A stretch of DNA of 11,434 nt from CAYGZM01 sp964354365 (GTDB lineage Bacteria; Planctomycetota; Phycisphaerae; Sedimentisphaerales; Anaerobacaceae). Positions 1 to 6,280 of the stretch are shown here, piece after piece. The notes under the pieces were generated by a model. The model worked only from the letters and a program-made list of their open reading frames with translations, was not told the origin of the DNA and did no database searches. The stretch is taken from NCBI GenBank assembly GCA_964354365.1, contig CAYGZM010000117.1, positions 1-11,434 of the forward strand, written 5' to 3'. Positions within the stretch are counted from its first letter, which is position 1. Every line of letters begins with the position of its first letter. The translations under genes were made by a program, and so were the position numbers.

Positions 1-35
1 GGTATGCGGTCTTTGGACAACTTTCGAGATTTCAT
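1..35 (-). CDS. Start of an unidentified gene, cut by the window edge
   Basis: An ATG at 35-33 on the minus strand follows a clear Shine-Dalgarno GGAG with a 7-nt spacer. It opens a frame of eleven codons, MKSRKLSKDRI, that runs out of the window without a stop. It lies 182 bases downstream of the NuoG/GltD-like gene on the same strand. It could be co-transcribed or have its own promoter in the preceding AT-rich gap. Eleven residues are too few to assign a family; the start is basic and shows no signal peptide so far. Support rests only on the ribosome binding site, the orientation and the open frame. Confidence 0.5.
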   Translation of the reverse strand, partial: MKSRKLSKDRI

Positions 36-42
36 AGTCTTT

Positions 43-46
43 CTCC
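43..46 (-). promoter_or_regulatory. Shine-Dalgarno GGAG
   Basis: On the minus strand this reads TTGGAGAAAGACTATG. GGAG sits 7 nt ahead of the ATG, the best-spaced ribosome binding site in the window. It is the main reason for calling the partial gene at the window edge. Confidence 0.55.
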
Positions 47-62
47 AAGGGCAATGATGAAC

Positions 63-73
63 GTCAGTTTGAG
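63..73 (+). repeat. 11-mer GTCAGTTTGAG, copy 1
   Basis: Exact copy of an 11-mer also found at 207-217 (same strand) and 9572-9582 (opposite strand), with a one-mismatch copy at 9663-9673. All copies are intergenic. In both regions a pair of copies flanks a hairpin of the form GGAtnCC ... GGnATGAC. Confidence 0.7.
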
Positions 74-110
74 AATGCAAAAATCAAAGTGAAAAATGCA
101 AAATTGCGGA

Positions 111-129
111 ATCCCGACGTTGTCGGGAT
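111..129. repeat. Hairpin ATCCCGAC-GTT-GTCGGGAT (REP-like; possible weak terminator)
   Basis: Arms 111-118 and 122-129 are perfect complements with a 3-nt loop. The surrounding form GGAATCCC ... GGGATGAC resembles the element at 9585-9612 and a widespread class of bacterial extragenic palindromes. On the minus strand it lies about 90 nt after the stop of the NuoG/GltD-like gene. It is followed by T-rich sequence that does not start at once after the stem, so a role as a rho-independent terminator is possible but weak. Confidence 0.6.
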
Positions 130-206
130 GACTATTTTAGTTGTCGTTTTGTGTTTCATAACTATTTATCATATAATGGTTAATGTTGATTCTCGGCAAT
201 GAATAG

Positions 207-217
207 GTCAGTTTGAG
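207..217 (+). repeat. 11-mer GTCAGTTTGAG, copy 2
   Basis: Identical to 63-73 and in the same orientation. On the minus strand it reads CTCAAACTGAC directly after the TGA stop (220-218) of the NuoG/GltD-like gene. Confidence 0.7.
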
Positions 218-1897
218 TCAGGTTGTTGAGGTTGTACCAGAGTTTGTATCGGATGTCAATGCCAGCGCTCCGGTGGGGCAAGCCTCTGCACATTGGCCCG
301 CGGCTTTCCGGAGGCCATCGGCTATTGACCGGCCAAACGGGACCGCGACCCTTACATCGAAACCACGTCCAATAAAGGTCAATCCGAGTTTCTCGCCGGC
401 GCGGGCGGCAATTTGAATACAGATTCCGCAGTCAATGCACTTGCCCGGCTCGTAAATCAGCCCACCCAGGGTCGCCGGGGCTTGCGGGTGCTGAAGCAGG
501 CGGGTAAATAACCGCCGAGGGGCCTGGTAGCGAGTGCTCTTAGCGTCGTATTGCTCTGCATATCGCCTCAATTTGCAGCTTTGAGGCTTGCGGCAATCAC
601 AGTGCAGACAACGCGCGGCTTCGTCGCGCGCCTCCTGGTCGGAAAAGCCGCCATCGTTCGCCGCCGGCGTTACGCGAGACGTGTTGCCAACACCCTGAAG
701 GAAGACCTCGATTTCCCCATCCTTTAGCTTGCCGATCCGCGTATTGAAGGGCTTGTCCGGCCCGGTTACAGCGCGGCTGGACAGGTATTGGCATATCGAA
801 GCAGCAGCTTCTTTGCCGTCGGCGACGGCGCGGACCGTGAGCCTGCGATTGCGGACCGCGTCGCCGCCTGCGAACACGCCGGGCAGATTCGTCCGGTAAG
901 TTCCGGCGTCCACCGCAATCCCATTTTGGCCCGCCTCAAGGCCCATTGCCCGGGCAGCGTCGGACTTTAGCTCCCCTACCGCCACAAAGACTGCATCGAA
1001 ATCCTTACGCAAATCTTCCATTGACAGCGCGTCGCCTATTCGCGTTTGGCCGCGAAATTCAACGCCCAATTTCAGAACCAAGGCTACTTCTTTGTCGAGC
1101 ACGTCACGGGGCAGCTTTGCGGCATCGGCACCCCCAGAAGGGGCCTGGGGGGCGTGGCGATGATTGTGAGACACGGGCAGGATGCCCGTGCCACAAACTG
1201 CATAGCGGAGCATGCCGCCGGGCTGTTCGTGGTCGTCGAATAGGGTGCAATCAAAACCATCCTGCTGCAAGTAATAGGCGGCGGCCAAGCCCGCCGGTCC
1301 GGCGCCGATGATAGCGACACGCTTGCCGCGCTTAGGCTTGCATTGCGGCAGATACGGATTCGCAGAACAGAGGTCAATATCGGCAACGTAACGCTTCAAC
1401 AAGCAGATTGAGACGGCTTCATCGAATCCCGCTCGCCTGCATGCGCGTTCGCAGGGCGCAGGACAGATGCGGCCCAGCACCGCAGGCAGAGCAATATCTT
1501 TCTTGACGGTGACAATCGCGTCGGAGAGCTTGCCGGCGGCAATCTGCCGAATCATCAGAGGAATGTTCATTCGAGCCGGGCAGGTCGTCTGACAGGGACC
1601 CATGCAATCGCCGAGGTGGTCGCTGAGGAGCAGCTCCAGGGCCGCTTTTCTGGCCTGGCGCACCTGGTCGGAATTGGTCTGGACCCGCATTCCGTCTGCG
1701 GCGATAGTCGCGCAGGCCGGGGCCAGGCTCGGCAGTCCCTCGACCTTGACGACGCAGACCATGCAGCTTGTCGAAGGCTCACAGCCTTTGAGAAAGCACA
1801 TCGTCGGAATCTCGATGCCGAGCTTATCGGCGGCATCAAGTATCGTTGCGCCCTGCTCAACTTCAACCTGGCGGTTATCTATTGTCAGTCTCGGCAT
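218..1897 (-). CDS. NuoG-type [2Fe-2S] / GltD-like FAD iron-sulfur oxidoreductase subunit
   Basis: Probably a cytoplasmic electron-transfer subunit working with the NuoE-F fusion encoded just upstream. From the GTG at 1903 (561 aa) the domains are as follows. A NuoG/HydA-type [2Fe-2S] fold has C36-x10-C47-x2-C50-x13-C64. A GltD-type helical Fe-S region has H96, C100, C104, C108, C147, C151 and C155 with CPAPCERAC. An FAD Rossmann motif GAGPAG lies at about 200-205, and the second FAD half contains GVFAGGDA (342-349). A Cys motif CLHCDC lies at 432-437. A C-terminal NuoG-like domain has C489, C492, C495, C538 and C542. I prefer the ATG at 1897 because the 2Fe-2S domain starts right there. Two oddities stand out. 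Residues 237-262 are an in-frame palindromic insertion, and the NAD(P)-binding Rossmann domain that GltD/NfnB proteins carry between the two FAD halves is missing. Resembles StnA-like or glutamate-synthase-beta-like proteins; it is not a true glutamate synthase subunit. Confidence 0.88.
   Translation of the reverse strand: MPRLTIDNRQVEVEQGATILDAADKLGIEIPTMCFLKGCEPSTSCMVCVVKVEGLPSLAPACATIAADGMRVQTNSDQVRQARKAALELLLSDHLGDCMGPCQTTCPARMNIPLMIRQIAAGKLSDAIVTVKKDIALPAVLGRICPAPCERACRRAGFDEAVSICLLKRYVADIDLCSANPYLPQCKPKRGKRVAIIGAGPAGLAAAYYLQQDGFDCTLFDDHEQPGGMLRYAVCGTGILPVSHNHRHAPQAPSGGADAAKLPRDVLDKEVALVLKLGVEFRGQTRIGDALSMEDLRKDFDAVFVAVGELKSDAARAMGLEAGQNGIAVDAGTYRTNLPGVFAGGDAVRNRRLTVRAVADGKEAAASICQYLSSRAVTGPDKPFNTRIGKLKDGEIEVFLQGVGNTSRVTPAANDGGFSDQEARDEAARCLHCDCRKPQSCKLRRYAEQYDAKSTRYQAPRRLFTRLLQHPQAPATLGGLIYEPGKCIDCGICIQIAARAGEKLGLTFIGRGFDVRVAVPFGRSIADGLRKAAGQCAEACPTGALALTSDTNSGTTSTT
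1118..1195 (-). mobile_element. In-frame palindromic REP-like element inside the FAD domain
   Basis: The DNA holds two perfect hairpins. One is CACGGGCA (1172-1179) / TGCCCGTG (1183-1190) with a 3-nt loop; the other is CCCCCAG (1131-1137) / CTGGGGG (1145-1151) with a 7-nt loop. They translate in the host frame as CGTGILPVSHNHRHAPQAPS and a few more residues (237-262). They interrupt the conserved run that in GltD-type proteins reads roughly GGMLRY, a short linker, then LP-DVLD-E. The linker here is 29 residues against about six. From memory, GTGILPVS peptides recur in PVC genomes as products of such palindromes. No target-site duplication is evident. Exact borders are uncertain. Confidence 0.72.
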
Positions 1898-2076
1898 TGT
1901 CACTCAATCTTGCCATTAAGGCACTAAAGACTTTGGAAGGACTAAAGTCAGAAGTGCCTAAAGTTAAAAGTGACTAAAGTGCCTAAAGTATTTGGAGGCC
2001 CGGTCGCTACTAACTTTAGCTCACTTTAGCTCACTTTAGCTCACTTTCAATTCTGTGTCTTCGTGGTTGAATTCTC
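1898..2076. other. Intergenic region between the NuoE-F fusion and the NuoG/GltD-like gene
   Basis: No gene is visible. The stretch is dominated by the CTAAAG array. Next to the upstream stop it contains a segment reading CAACCACGAAGACACAGAA on the minus strand (2069-2051), which resembles a dispersed repeat I recall from many environmental genomes. A weak GAGTG, 4 nt before the ATG at 1897, is the only ribosome-binding candidate. I found no convincing promoter hexamers. Confidence 0.55.
1922..2049. repeat. CTAAAG array, mirrored (five forward, three reverse copies)
   Basis: CTAAAG occurs at 1924, 1942, 1958, 1974 and 1983 on plus. Its complement CTTTAG occurs at 2014, 2024 and 2034 with an exact 10-bp period, and a decayed CTTTC at 2044. 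The arms 1969-1989 and 2013-2035 are near-complementary, differing by two single-base gaps and a mismatch, so the array can fold into a long imperfect hairpin. The 23-bp centre (1990-2012) holds GGCCCGGTCGC. Confidence 0.75.
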
Positions 2077-4443
2077 CTACTGGACTTTAACGGCATCAGC
2101 CGGACATATATTCCTGCACGTCCCACATCGGATACACTTGGCGGCGTCGATTTCGTGTTTCTCGTATGGTTTGTATTCAATGGCGTCAACCGGACAGTGC
2201 CGGGCGCACAACGTGCAGCCGATGCAATCGTCCGTCACCGCATACGTAATCAGCGCCTTGCATTTGCCGGTGGGGCAGCGTTTTTCAATATGGGCCTCAT
2301 ACTCGCTGCGGAAGTACCTGATAGTGGAGAGAACGGGATTCGGCGCGGTCTTGCCGAGGCCGCAGAGACTGGAGGCCTGGACCATTCGAGCGAGGTTTTC
2401 AAGCTCGTCGATATCGGTTTTTTTGCCTTCGCCGGCGCACAACCTGTCGAGAATATCGAGCATACGCCGCGTGCCGACGCGACAGAACGTGCACCTGCCG
2501 CAGGACTGGTTCTGCGTGAATTGGAGGAAGTATCTTGCGATATCCACCATGCAGTCCGTCTCATCCAGCACTACCAGGCCGCCCGATCCCATCATCGCGC
2601 CGACGTCCTTTAGGGTCTCGTAATCGACGGGCGTATCGGCGAGCGAGGCGGGAACGCACCCGCCGGAAGGCCCTCCCACCTGCACGGCCTTGAAGCGCAG
2701 CCCCCCTGCTATCCCGCCGCCTATTTCGTGCACAATTCCCCTTATCGAGATGCCCATCGGGACTTCGATAAGGCCTCCTCGCGCGATCTTCCCGGCAAGG
2801 GCGAAGACCTTCGTGCCTTTGCTCGCGCCCGCACCGAGGGCGGCGAAGGCCGCCGGACCATTTCGAATGATCCAGGGTACGGCCGCGTACGTCTCGACGT
2901 TGTTGATAAGGGTTGGCCTGGCCCAGAGGCCGCTTTGGGCCGGATACGGAGGGCGCAGGCGGGGCATACCACGGCGGCCCTCTATACTGGCCATCAGGGC
3001 AGTCTCTTCGCCGCACACAAACGCGCCGGCGCCGGGCACGATCTTAAAGCCGAGCGAAAAGCCTGTGCCGAAGATGTTGTCGCCAAGAATACCCCGCTCT
3101 TTGCAGACTTCAATGGCCCTGCCCACCCGCTCGACGGCGAGCGGGTATTCGGCACGAATATAGAGATAACCTTCATCGGCGCCGACGGCATAAGCGGCTA
3201 TGATCATACCTTCAAGGATGCGATACGGATAAGACTCCATCAACATTCGATCCATAAAGGCGCCTGGGTCGCCTTCGTCGCCGTTGCAGACTATGTGTTT
3301 CTTGGGGGACATTTGCCTGCGTACGGCGGACCATTTGAGGTGGGTCGGAAATCCCGCCCCTCCCCTGCCGCGAAGTCCGCTTTTCTCAATCTCGGCGATA
3401 ATTTGTTCGGGCTGCAGCTCCTCGACGCACTTCTTCAGGGCGGCGAAGCCGTCGCAGCTTAGATACTCGTCAAGGTCAACAGGGTCGATATGGCCGCAGT
3501 GCTCGGTGGCAATGCGTATCTGCTTGCCGAGGAAATCCGCAACGTGTCCCTCTCGCACGTTTATGGAATAACGAGTAACAGGCTCGCTCGTCCGGTCGGT
3601 CAGGATACCATCAAGAACGGCGGAGACTTTGTTGGAAATCTTTCTGCCGATTCCTGGAACCTTGAAGTGACGCAGGACAATGGCCTTTGCATCATCCGGC
3701 TGGACCCTCGCATAGAGGAAGGACCTCTGGTCGGGCAGGACGACCTCGAGCAGCGGAGTTTGATAGCACATACCGACGCAGCCGACGCGCTTGACCGCCA
3801 CTTCGATGCCCGTCTGACTCAAGGCCTCGTCCAGGGCGTCGCGGAGCTTGCCGCTGCCCCGAGCCACGCAGCAGGAGCCGAGGCCGATGCGGATTTCGCC
3901 GCGCAGTTTAGCCTGCCTTTTTTGTGGTTTACGGGCTTTGTGCCGGCGGGCCGCCTTGGCCTGCTCGTATCTTAGGAAATCACCGATGACCGTTGGAACG
4001 GCGTCTGGCGTGAGATGCCCGTATGTCACGCGCCCAATCTGCGCCGCAGGGGCAAGCGTGCAGCATCCGAGGCACGCTATCTTCTCGACGGTGAACAGCC
4101 TCTGCGAGTCGGTATCGTCCCCGTCGGGAATGGCCAGGTGTCGGCGGAATGCATCATAGACCTGGTCGGCGCCTTTGACGTGACAGGCCGTGCCGACGCA
4201 GAGGTTGATTATGTGACGACCGGCAGGACGGTGCCTGAACTGATTGTAGAAGGTTGAGACGCCCGCAATCGCAGCGGGAGTAATCTCGGTCAGCTCGCAT
4301 ACCCGCTCAAGGGCTTCGGTGGGCAGATAGCCGAATTCGCCCTGAATTGCCTGGAGTATCTCCAGGACTTTTTCCCGTCCGGTGCCGATTTTCTCGACCG
4401 CCCTTTCTACAAATGTCAAATCAGGCTCACTCATAAACGTCAT
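2077..4443 (-). CDS. NuoE-NuoF fusion (NADH dehydrogenase/bifurcating flavoprotein subunit with C-terminal ferredoxin)
   Basis: Cytoplasmic NADH-oxidising diaphorase module (788 aa from ATG 4443). Domains are as follows. NuoE-like helical plus thioredoxin-fold [2Fe-2S] at 1-160, with C82-x4-C87 and C124-x3-C128. A second thioredoxin-fold 2Fe-2S domain at about 183-260, with C191, C192, C222 and C226. A NuoF core with the FMN/NADH glycine-rich loop GRGGAGFPT (359-367), CNGDEGDPGAFMDR (386-399) and CGEETALMASIEG (477-489). The N3-type [4Fe-4S] site C648-x2-C651-x2-C654 plus C694. Finally two ferredoxin clusters, C740/743/746/750 and C770/773/776/780. The C-terminal ferredoxin matches HydB/HndC/StnB-type subunits and not the respiratory NuoF. 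NuoE and NuoF are normally separate genes. ATG 4434 and GTG 4482 are alternative starts; none has a good ribosome binding site. It begins 16 nt after the upstream stop, so it is probably co-transcribed. Confidence 0.93.
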   Translation of the reverse strand: MTFMSEPDLTFVERAVEKIGTGREKVLEILQAIQGEFGYLPTEALERVCELTEITPAAIAGVSTFYNQFRHRPAGRHIINLCVGTACHVKGADQVYDAFRRHLAIPDGDDTDSQRLFTVEKIACLGCCTLAPAAQIGRVTYGHLTPDAVPTVIGDFLRYEQAKAARRHKARKPQKRQAKLRGEIRIGLGSCCVARGSGKLRDALDEALSQTGIEVAVKRVGCVGMCYQTPLLEVVLPDQRSFLYARVQPDDAKAIVLRHFKVPGIGRKISNKVSAVLDGILTDRTSEPVTRYSINVREGHVADFLGKQIRIATEHCGHIDPVDLDEYLSCDGFAALKKCVEELQPEQIIAEIEKSGLRGRGGAGFPTHLKWSAVRRQMSPKKHIVCNGDEGDPGAFMDRMLMESYPYRILEGMIIAAYAVGADEGYLYIRAEYPLAVERVGRAIEVCKERGILGDNIFGTGFSLGFKIVPGAGAFVCGEETALMASIEGRRGMPRLRPPYPAQSGLWARPTLINNVETYAAVPWIIRNGPAAFAALGAGASKGTKVFALAGKIARGGLIEVPMGISIRGIVHEIGGGIAGGLRFKAVQVGGPSGGCVPASLADTPVDYETLKDVGAMMGSGGLVVLDETDCMVDIARYFLQFTQNQSCGRCTFCRVGTRRMLDILDRLCAGEGKKTDIDELENLARMVQASSLCGLGKTAPNPVLSTIRYFRSEYEAHIEKRCPTGKCKALITYAVTDDCIGCTLCARHCPVDAIEYKPYEKHEIDAAKCIRCGTCRNICPADAVKVQ

Positions 4444-4459
4444 CACGCTGCGAATACCA

Positions 4460-6280
4460 TCAAGGCTTTTGCGCCGCCTCACCCTCGGTGTCGCCCACGG
4501 GGTCTGCCGCCGGGGCCTCTGACTGGGGGGCCTTGCTTATGCAATAGAGATTCTCGACGCCCCGTATGTAGATGCGGCCATCGACAAAGGCCGGCGAGGC
4601 GTAGCACTTTTCACCGAGCTGCCGTCTGGCCAGCTCCTTGTACTGCGGCCCGGCCTCGGCAATTATCATAACGCCGTTCTCAGTCAACAAGTACAGCTTA
4701 TCGCCGACAAGGCTGGGCGAGGCGCGACAGTCGGTCCTTAAATCCTGCTGCCACAGTTTCCGGCCGTCGGCGATTTTGAAACACATCAGCAGCCCGTCGG
4801 AGGTCAGGGCAAAAATCAATTCGCCGTTGCTGAGCGGAGAGCAGATATCGGGACCCGGCTCGTTGAGGCTCCAGGCGAGGTGGGTTTTGGTGACGTCGCC
4901 CTTGCCGCCGGCCCGCACTGCGACTATCTTGCTGTACGGCTCCGGGACAACGACTAATCCGGCCGCGTAGATGGGCGACGGCGCGATGTCGCCCGTCAGG
5001 CATTTAGCTCGCCAGATTTCGGCGCCTGTGCCGGGTTCGTATGCTATCACCCAGGGGTCGGAGGCAGTGATAATCTCCAGCCCTCTTTCGGTCTGAACCA
5101 GAATCGGCGAACACCAGGAATTGGCGACAGGGCGCTTGACTTGCCATGCCGGCTTGCCGGAGGCCCCGTCTAAGGCAAGCAGGATCGACTTGCCGGCCTC
5201 TTCGTCCGCCTGGTCATATTGAACCAGGACCTGGTTTCTGTACACTTCGAGGGAAGCGGCGTAGCCATAGGCGTTGTCCGGCCTGCCCAGATTTTTCATC
5301 CAGAGACTGCGCCCGTTGAAGTCAAAACAGCCCATATCTCCGGTGGCAAAGATTGCGAAAACATGTTTGTCGTCCGTAGCCACGGTGGGGGCGGCGAAAC
5401 CGGTATCTTCCATCACTTCAAACGGCTCTTCATCCGGCTTGGGCGGGGCCCGTTTGACATCGCCGGTCCACAGGAGGCTGCCTGAGAGCGCGTCAAAGCA
5501 GAATACGTTGAGGTAGTTGGGGTCGCCGCCGGAAAGAAAGACTCGGTCGCCCCAAACGACGGGCGAATTATAGCCCTCACCCGGCACCTTCGTCTTCCAG
5601 AGAATCCCGCGGCCCGACCGGCCGTCCCAGTCGTCGGGCACGTTTGTATAGGCGCTGACCCCGCTTCCACCCGGCCCGCGGAATCGGTGCCAATTCTGCC
5701 TGATTTGTTCCGGCGTGGGGTAAGAATCGGCTGCGGCGCCACCCGTGCCGAAATCAACGCGGGGTCTTATCGCAAGAAGCAGCATCACCGCCCCGGCCAG
5801 CAGCAAAGCGGCGGTCACCGACCACCGGGCCATCGCGGCCTGGCGGATTTGTTCGCCGCCGACATCCACCCCGGGGCCTGGGGCCTGCTTGCGAGGCGGC
5901 GCGGGCATCTTTTTCCTGAAGGAATCTCTACACTTGGCGCCGACAAGAAAGACCGCGAGACCGCCAAGAAGCAGCCAGCCGCCCGTGCGCGACAAATACA
6001 GCCTTCGGACCTTGGACCGCCTGAACTGGAGGTCCAAATTGCGAATCTCCTCGATCAAGGCCTGTCCGTTGGCGGGGTTGGCGCCCATTTCAATCTTTAG
6101 ATTCTCCAGCTTTTTCCCCAGCCTGGCCTCATAGACACGGCCCCGAATGTAATTTGCGACGATGAGCGAAAGGACAATGACCGAGAACACCGCCCCGACT
6201 ACGGCCGTGGCGGCCGCGCTTCGATACCAGGGGGTTACGGTCTGAACGCCGACGGAATTGTCGCCATTGGATGATTTCAT
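4460..6280 (-). CDS. PQQ-like beta-propeller protein with three N-terminal membrane helices
   Basis: 606 aa. Membrane helices lie at about 22-44, 100-115 and 153-171. A basic, helical segment (46-97) lies between the first two, and a basic loop KCRDSFRKK (116-124) between the second and third. By the positive-inside rule the C-terminal domain is outside the cytoplasm. Residues 196-590 form PQQ/BamB-type repeats that open with WHRFRGPGGSG and repeat blade motifs such as G-x-LLW and G-x-KLWQQ. The quinoprotein dehydrogenase catalytic residues are not recognisable, so it is more likely a binding or scaffold propeller. The ATG overlaps the stop of the NosR/NapH-like gene (ATGA). A strong AAGGAGG at 6294-6300 lies 13 nt ahead, inside that gene. 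The tail (about 590-606) is low-complexity and rich in A, E and P. Role in the redox cluster is inferred from position only. Confidence 0.85.
   Translation of the reverse strand: MKSSNGDNSVGVQTVTPWYRSAAATAVVGAVFSVIVLSLIVANYIRGRVYEARLGKKLENLKIEMGANPANGQALIEEIRNLDLQFRRSKVRRLYLSRTGGWLLLGGLAVFLVGAKCRDSFRKKMPAPPRKQAPGPGVDVGGEQIRQAAMARWSVTAALLLAGAVMLLLAIRPRVDFGTGGAAADSYPTPEQIRQNWHRFRGPGGSGVSAYTNVPDDWDGRSGRGILWKTKVPGEGYNSPVVWGDRVFLSGGDPNYLNVFCFDALSGSLLWTGDVKRAPPKPDEEPFEVMEDTGFAAPTVATDDKHVFAIFATGDMGCFDFNGRSLWMKNLGRPDNAYGYAASLEVYRNQVLVQYDQADEEAGKSILLALDGASGKPAWQVKRPVANSWCSPILVQTERGLEIITASDPWVIAYEPGTGAEIWRAKCLTGDIAPSPIYAAGLVVVPEPYSKIVAVRAGGKGDVTKTHLAWSLNEPGPDICSPLSNGELIFALTSDGLLMCFKIADGRKLWQQDLRTDCRASPSLVGDKLYLLTENGVMIIAEAGPQYKELARRQLGEKCYASPAFVDGRIYIRGVENLYCISKAPQSEAPAADPVGDTEGEAAQKP
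5872..5887 (-). repeat. 16-bp repeat CAGGCCCCAGGCCCCG, copy 1 (encodes QAPGP)
   Basis: Identical to 7622-7637. It lies in the cytoplasmic loop of the PQQ-like protein and encodes KQAPGP. The 11-bp core GGGGCCTGGGG also occurs at 1140-1150 in the palindromic element, where it encodes part of QAPS. Confidence 0.5.

Larger units (their letters stand above)
36..217. other. AT-rich intergenic region with repeats, no gene
   Basis: I see no coding frame here. The stretch is far richer in A and T than the genes around it. It carries two direct copies of GTCAGTTTGAG (63-73 and 207-217; the latter abuts the stop codon of the upstream gene). It also carries a perfect 8-bp hairpin at 111-129, and A/T-rich sequence between that hairpin and the next start. 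Promoter-like hexamers occur on both strands, for example TTGTGT and TATAAT 17 nt apart on plus at 149-177. In such AT-rich sequence they are weak evidence. The region may hold the promoter of the partial gene at 35. Confidence 0.6.

Noticed and set aside
111..129. Firm rho-independent terminator
   Set aside because: The stem is good but the T-rich stretch does not start directly after it on the minus strand, and the same stem design occurs in a leader at 9589-9608, which points to a REP-like repeat.
149..177. Plus-strand promoter TTGTGT-17-TATAAT
   Set aside because: The spacing is ideal but the region is very AT-rich and no plus-strand gene follows; an antisense transcript into the end of the NuoG/GltD-like gene cannot be excluded.
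218..1897. Glutamate synthase small subunit
   Set aside because: The NuoG-type [2Fe-2S] start, the missing NAD(P) domain, the C-terminal Fe-S domain and the neighbouring NuoE-F fusion do not fit nitrogen assimilation, and no gltB is in view.
2155..3462. Long plus-strand open frames opposite the NuoE-F gene (for example 2155-2613, 2728-3462)
   Set aside because: They lie entirely opposite a gene with every expected motif of NuoE and NuoF, show no recognisable domain, and result from the GC-rich codon pattern of the real gene.
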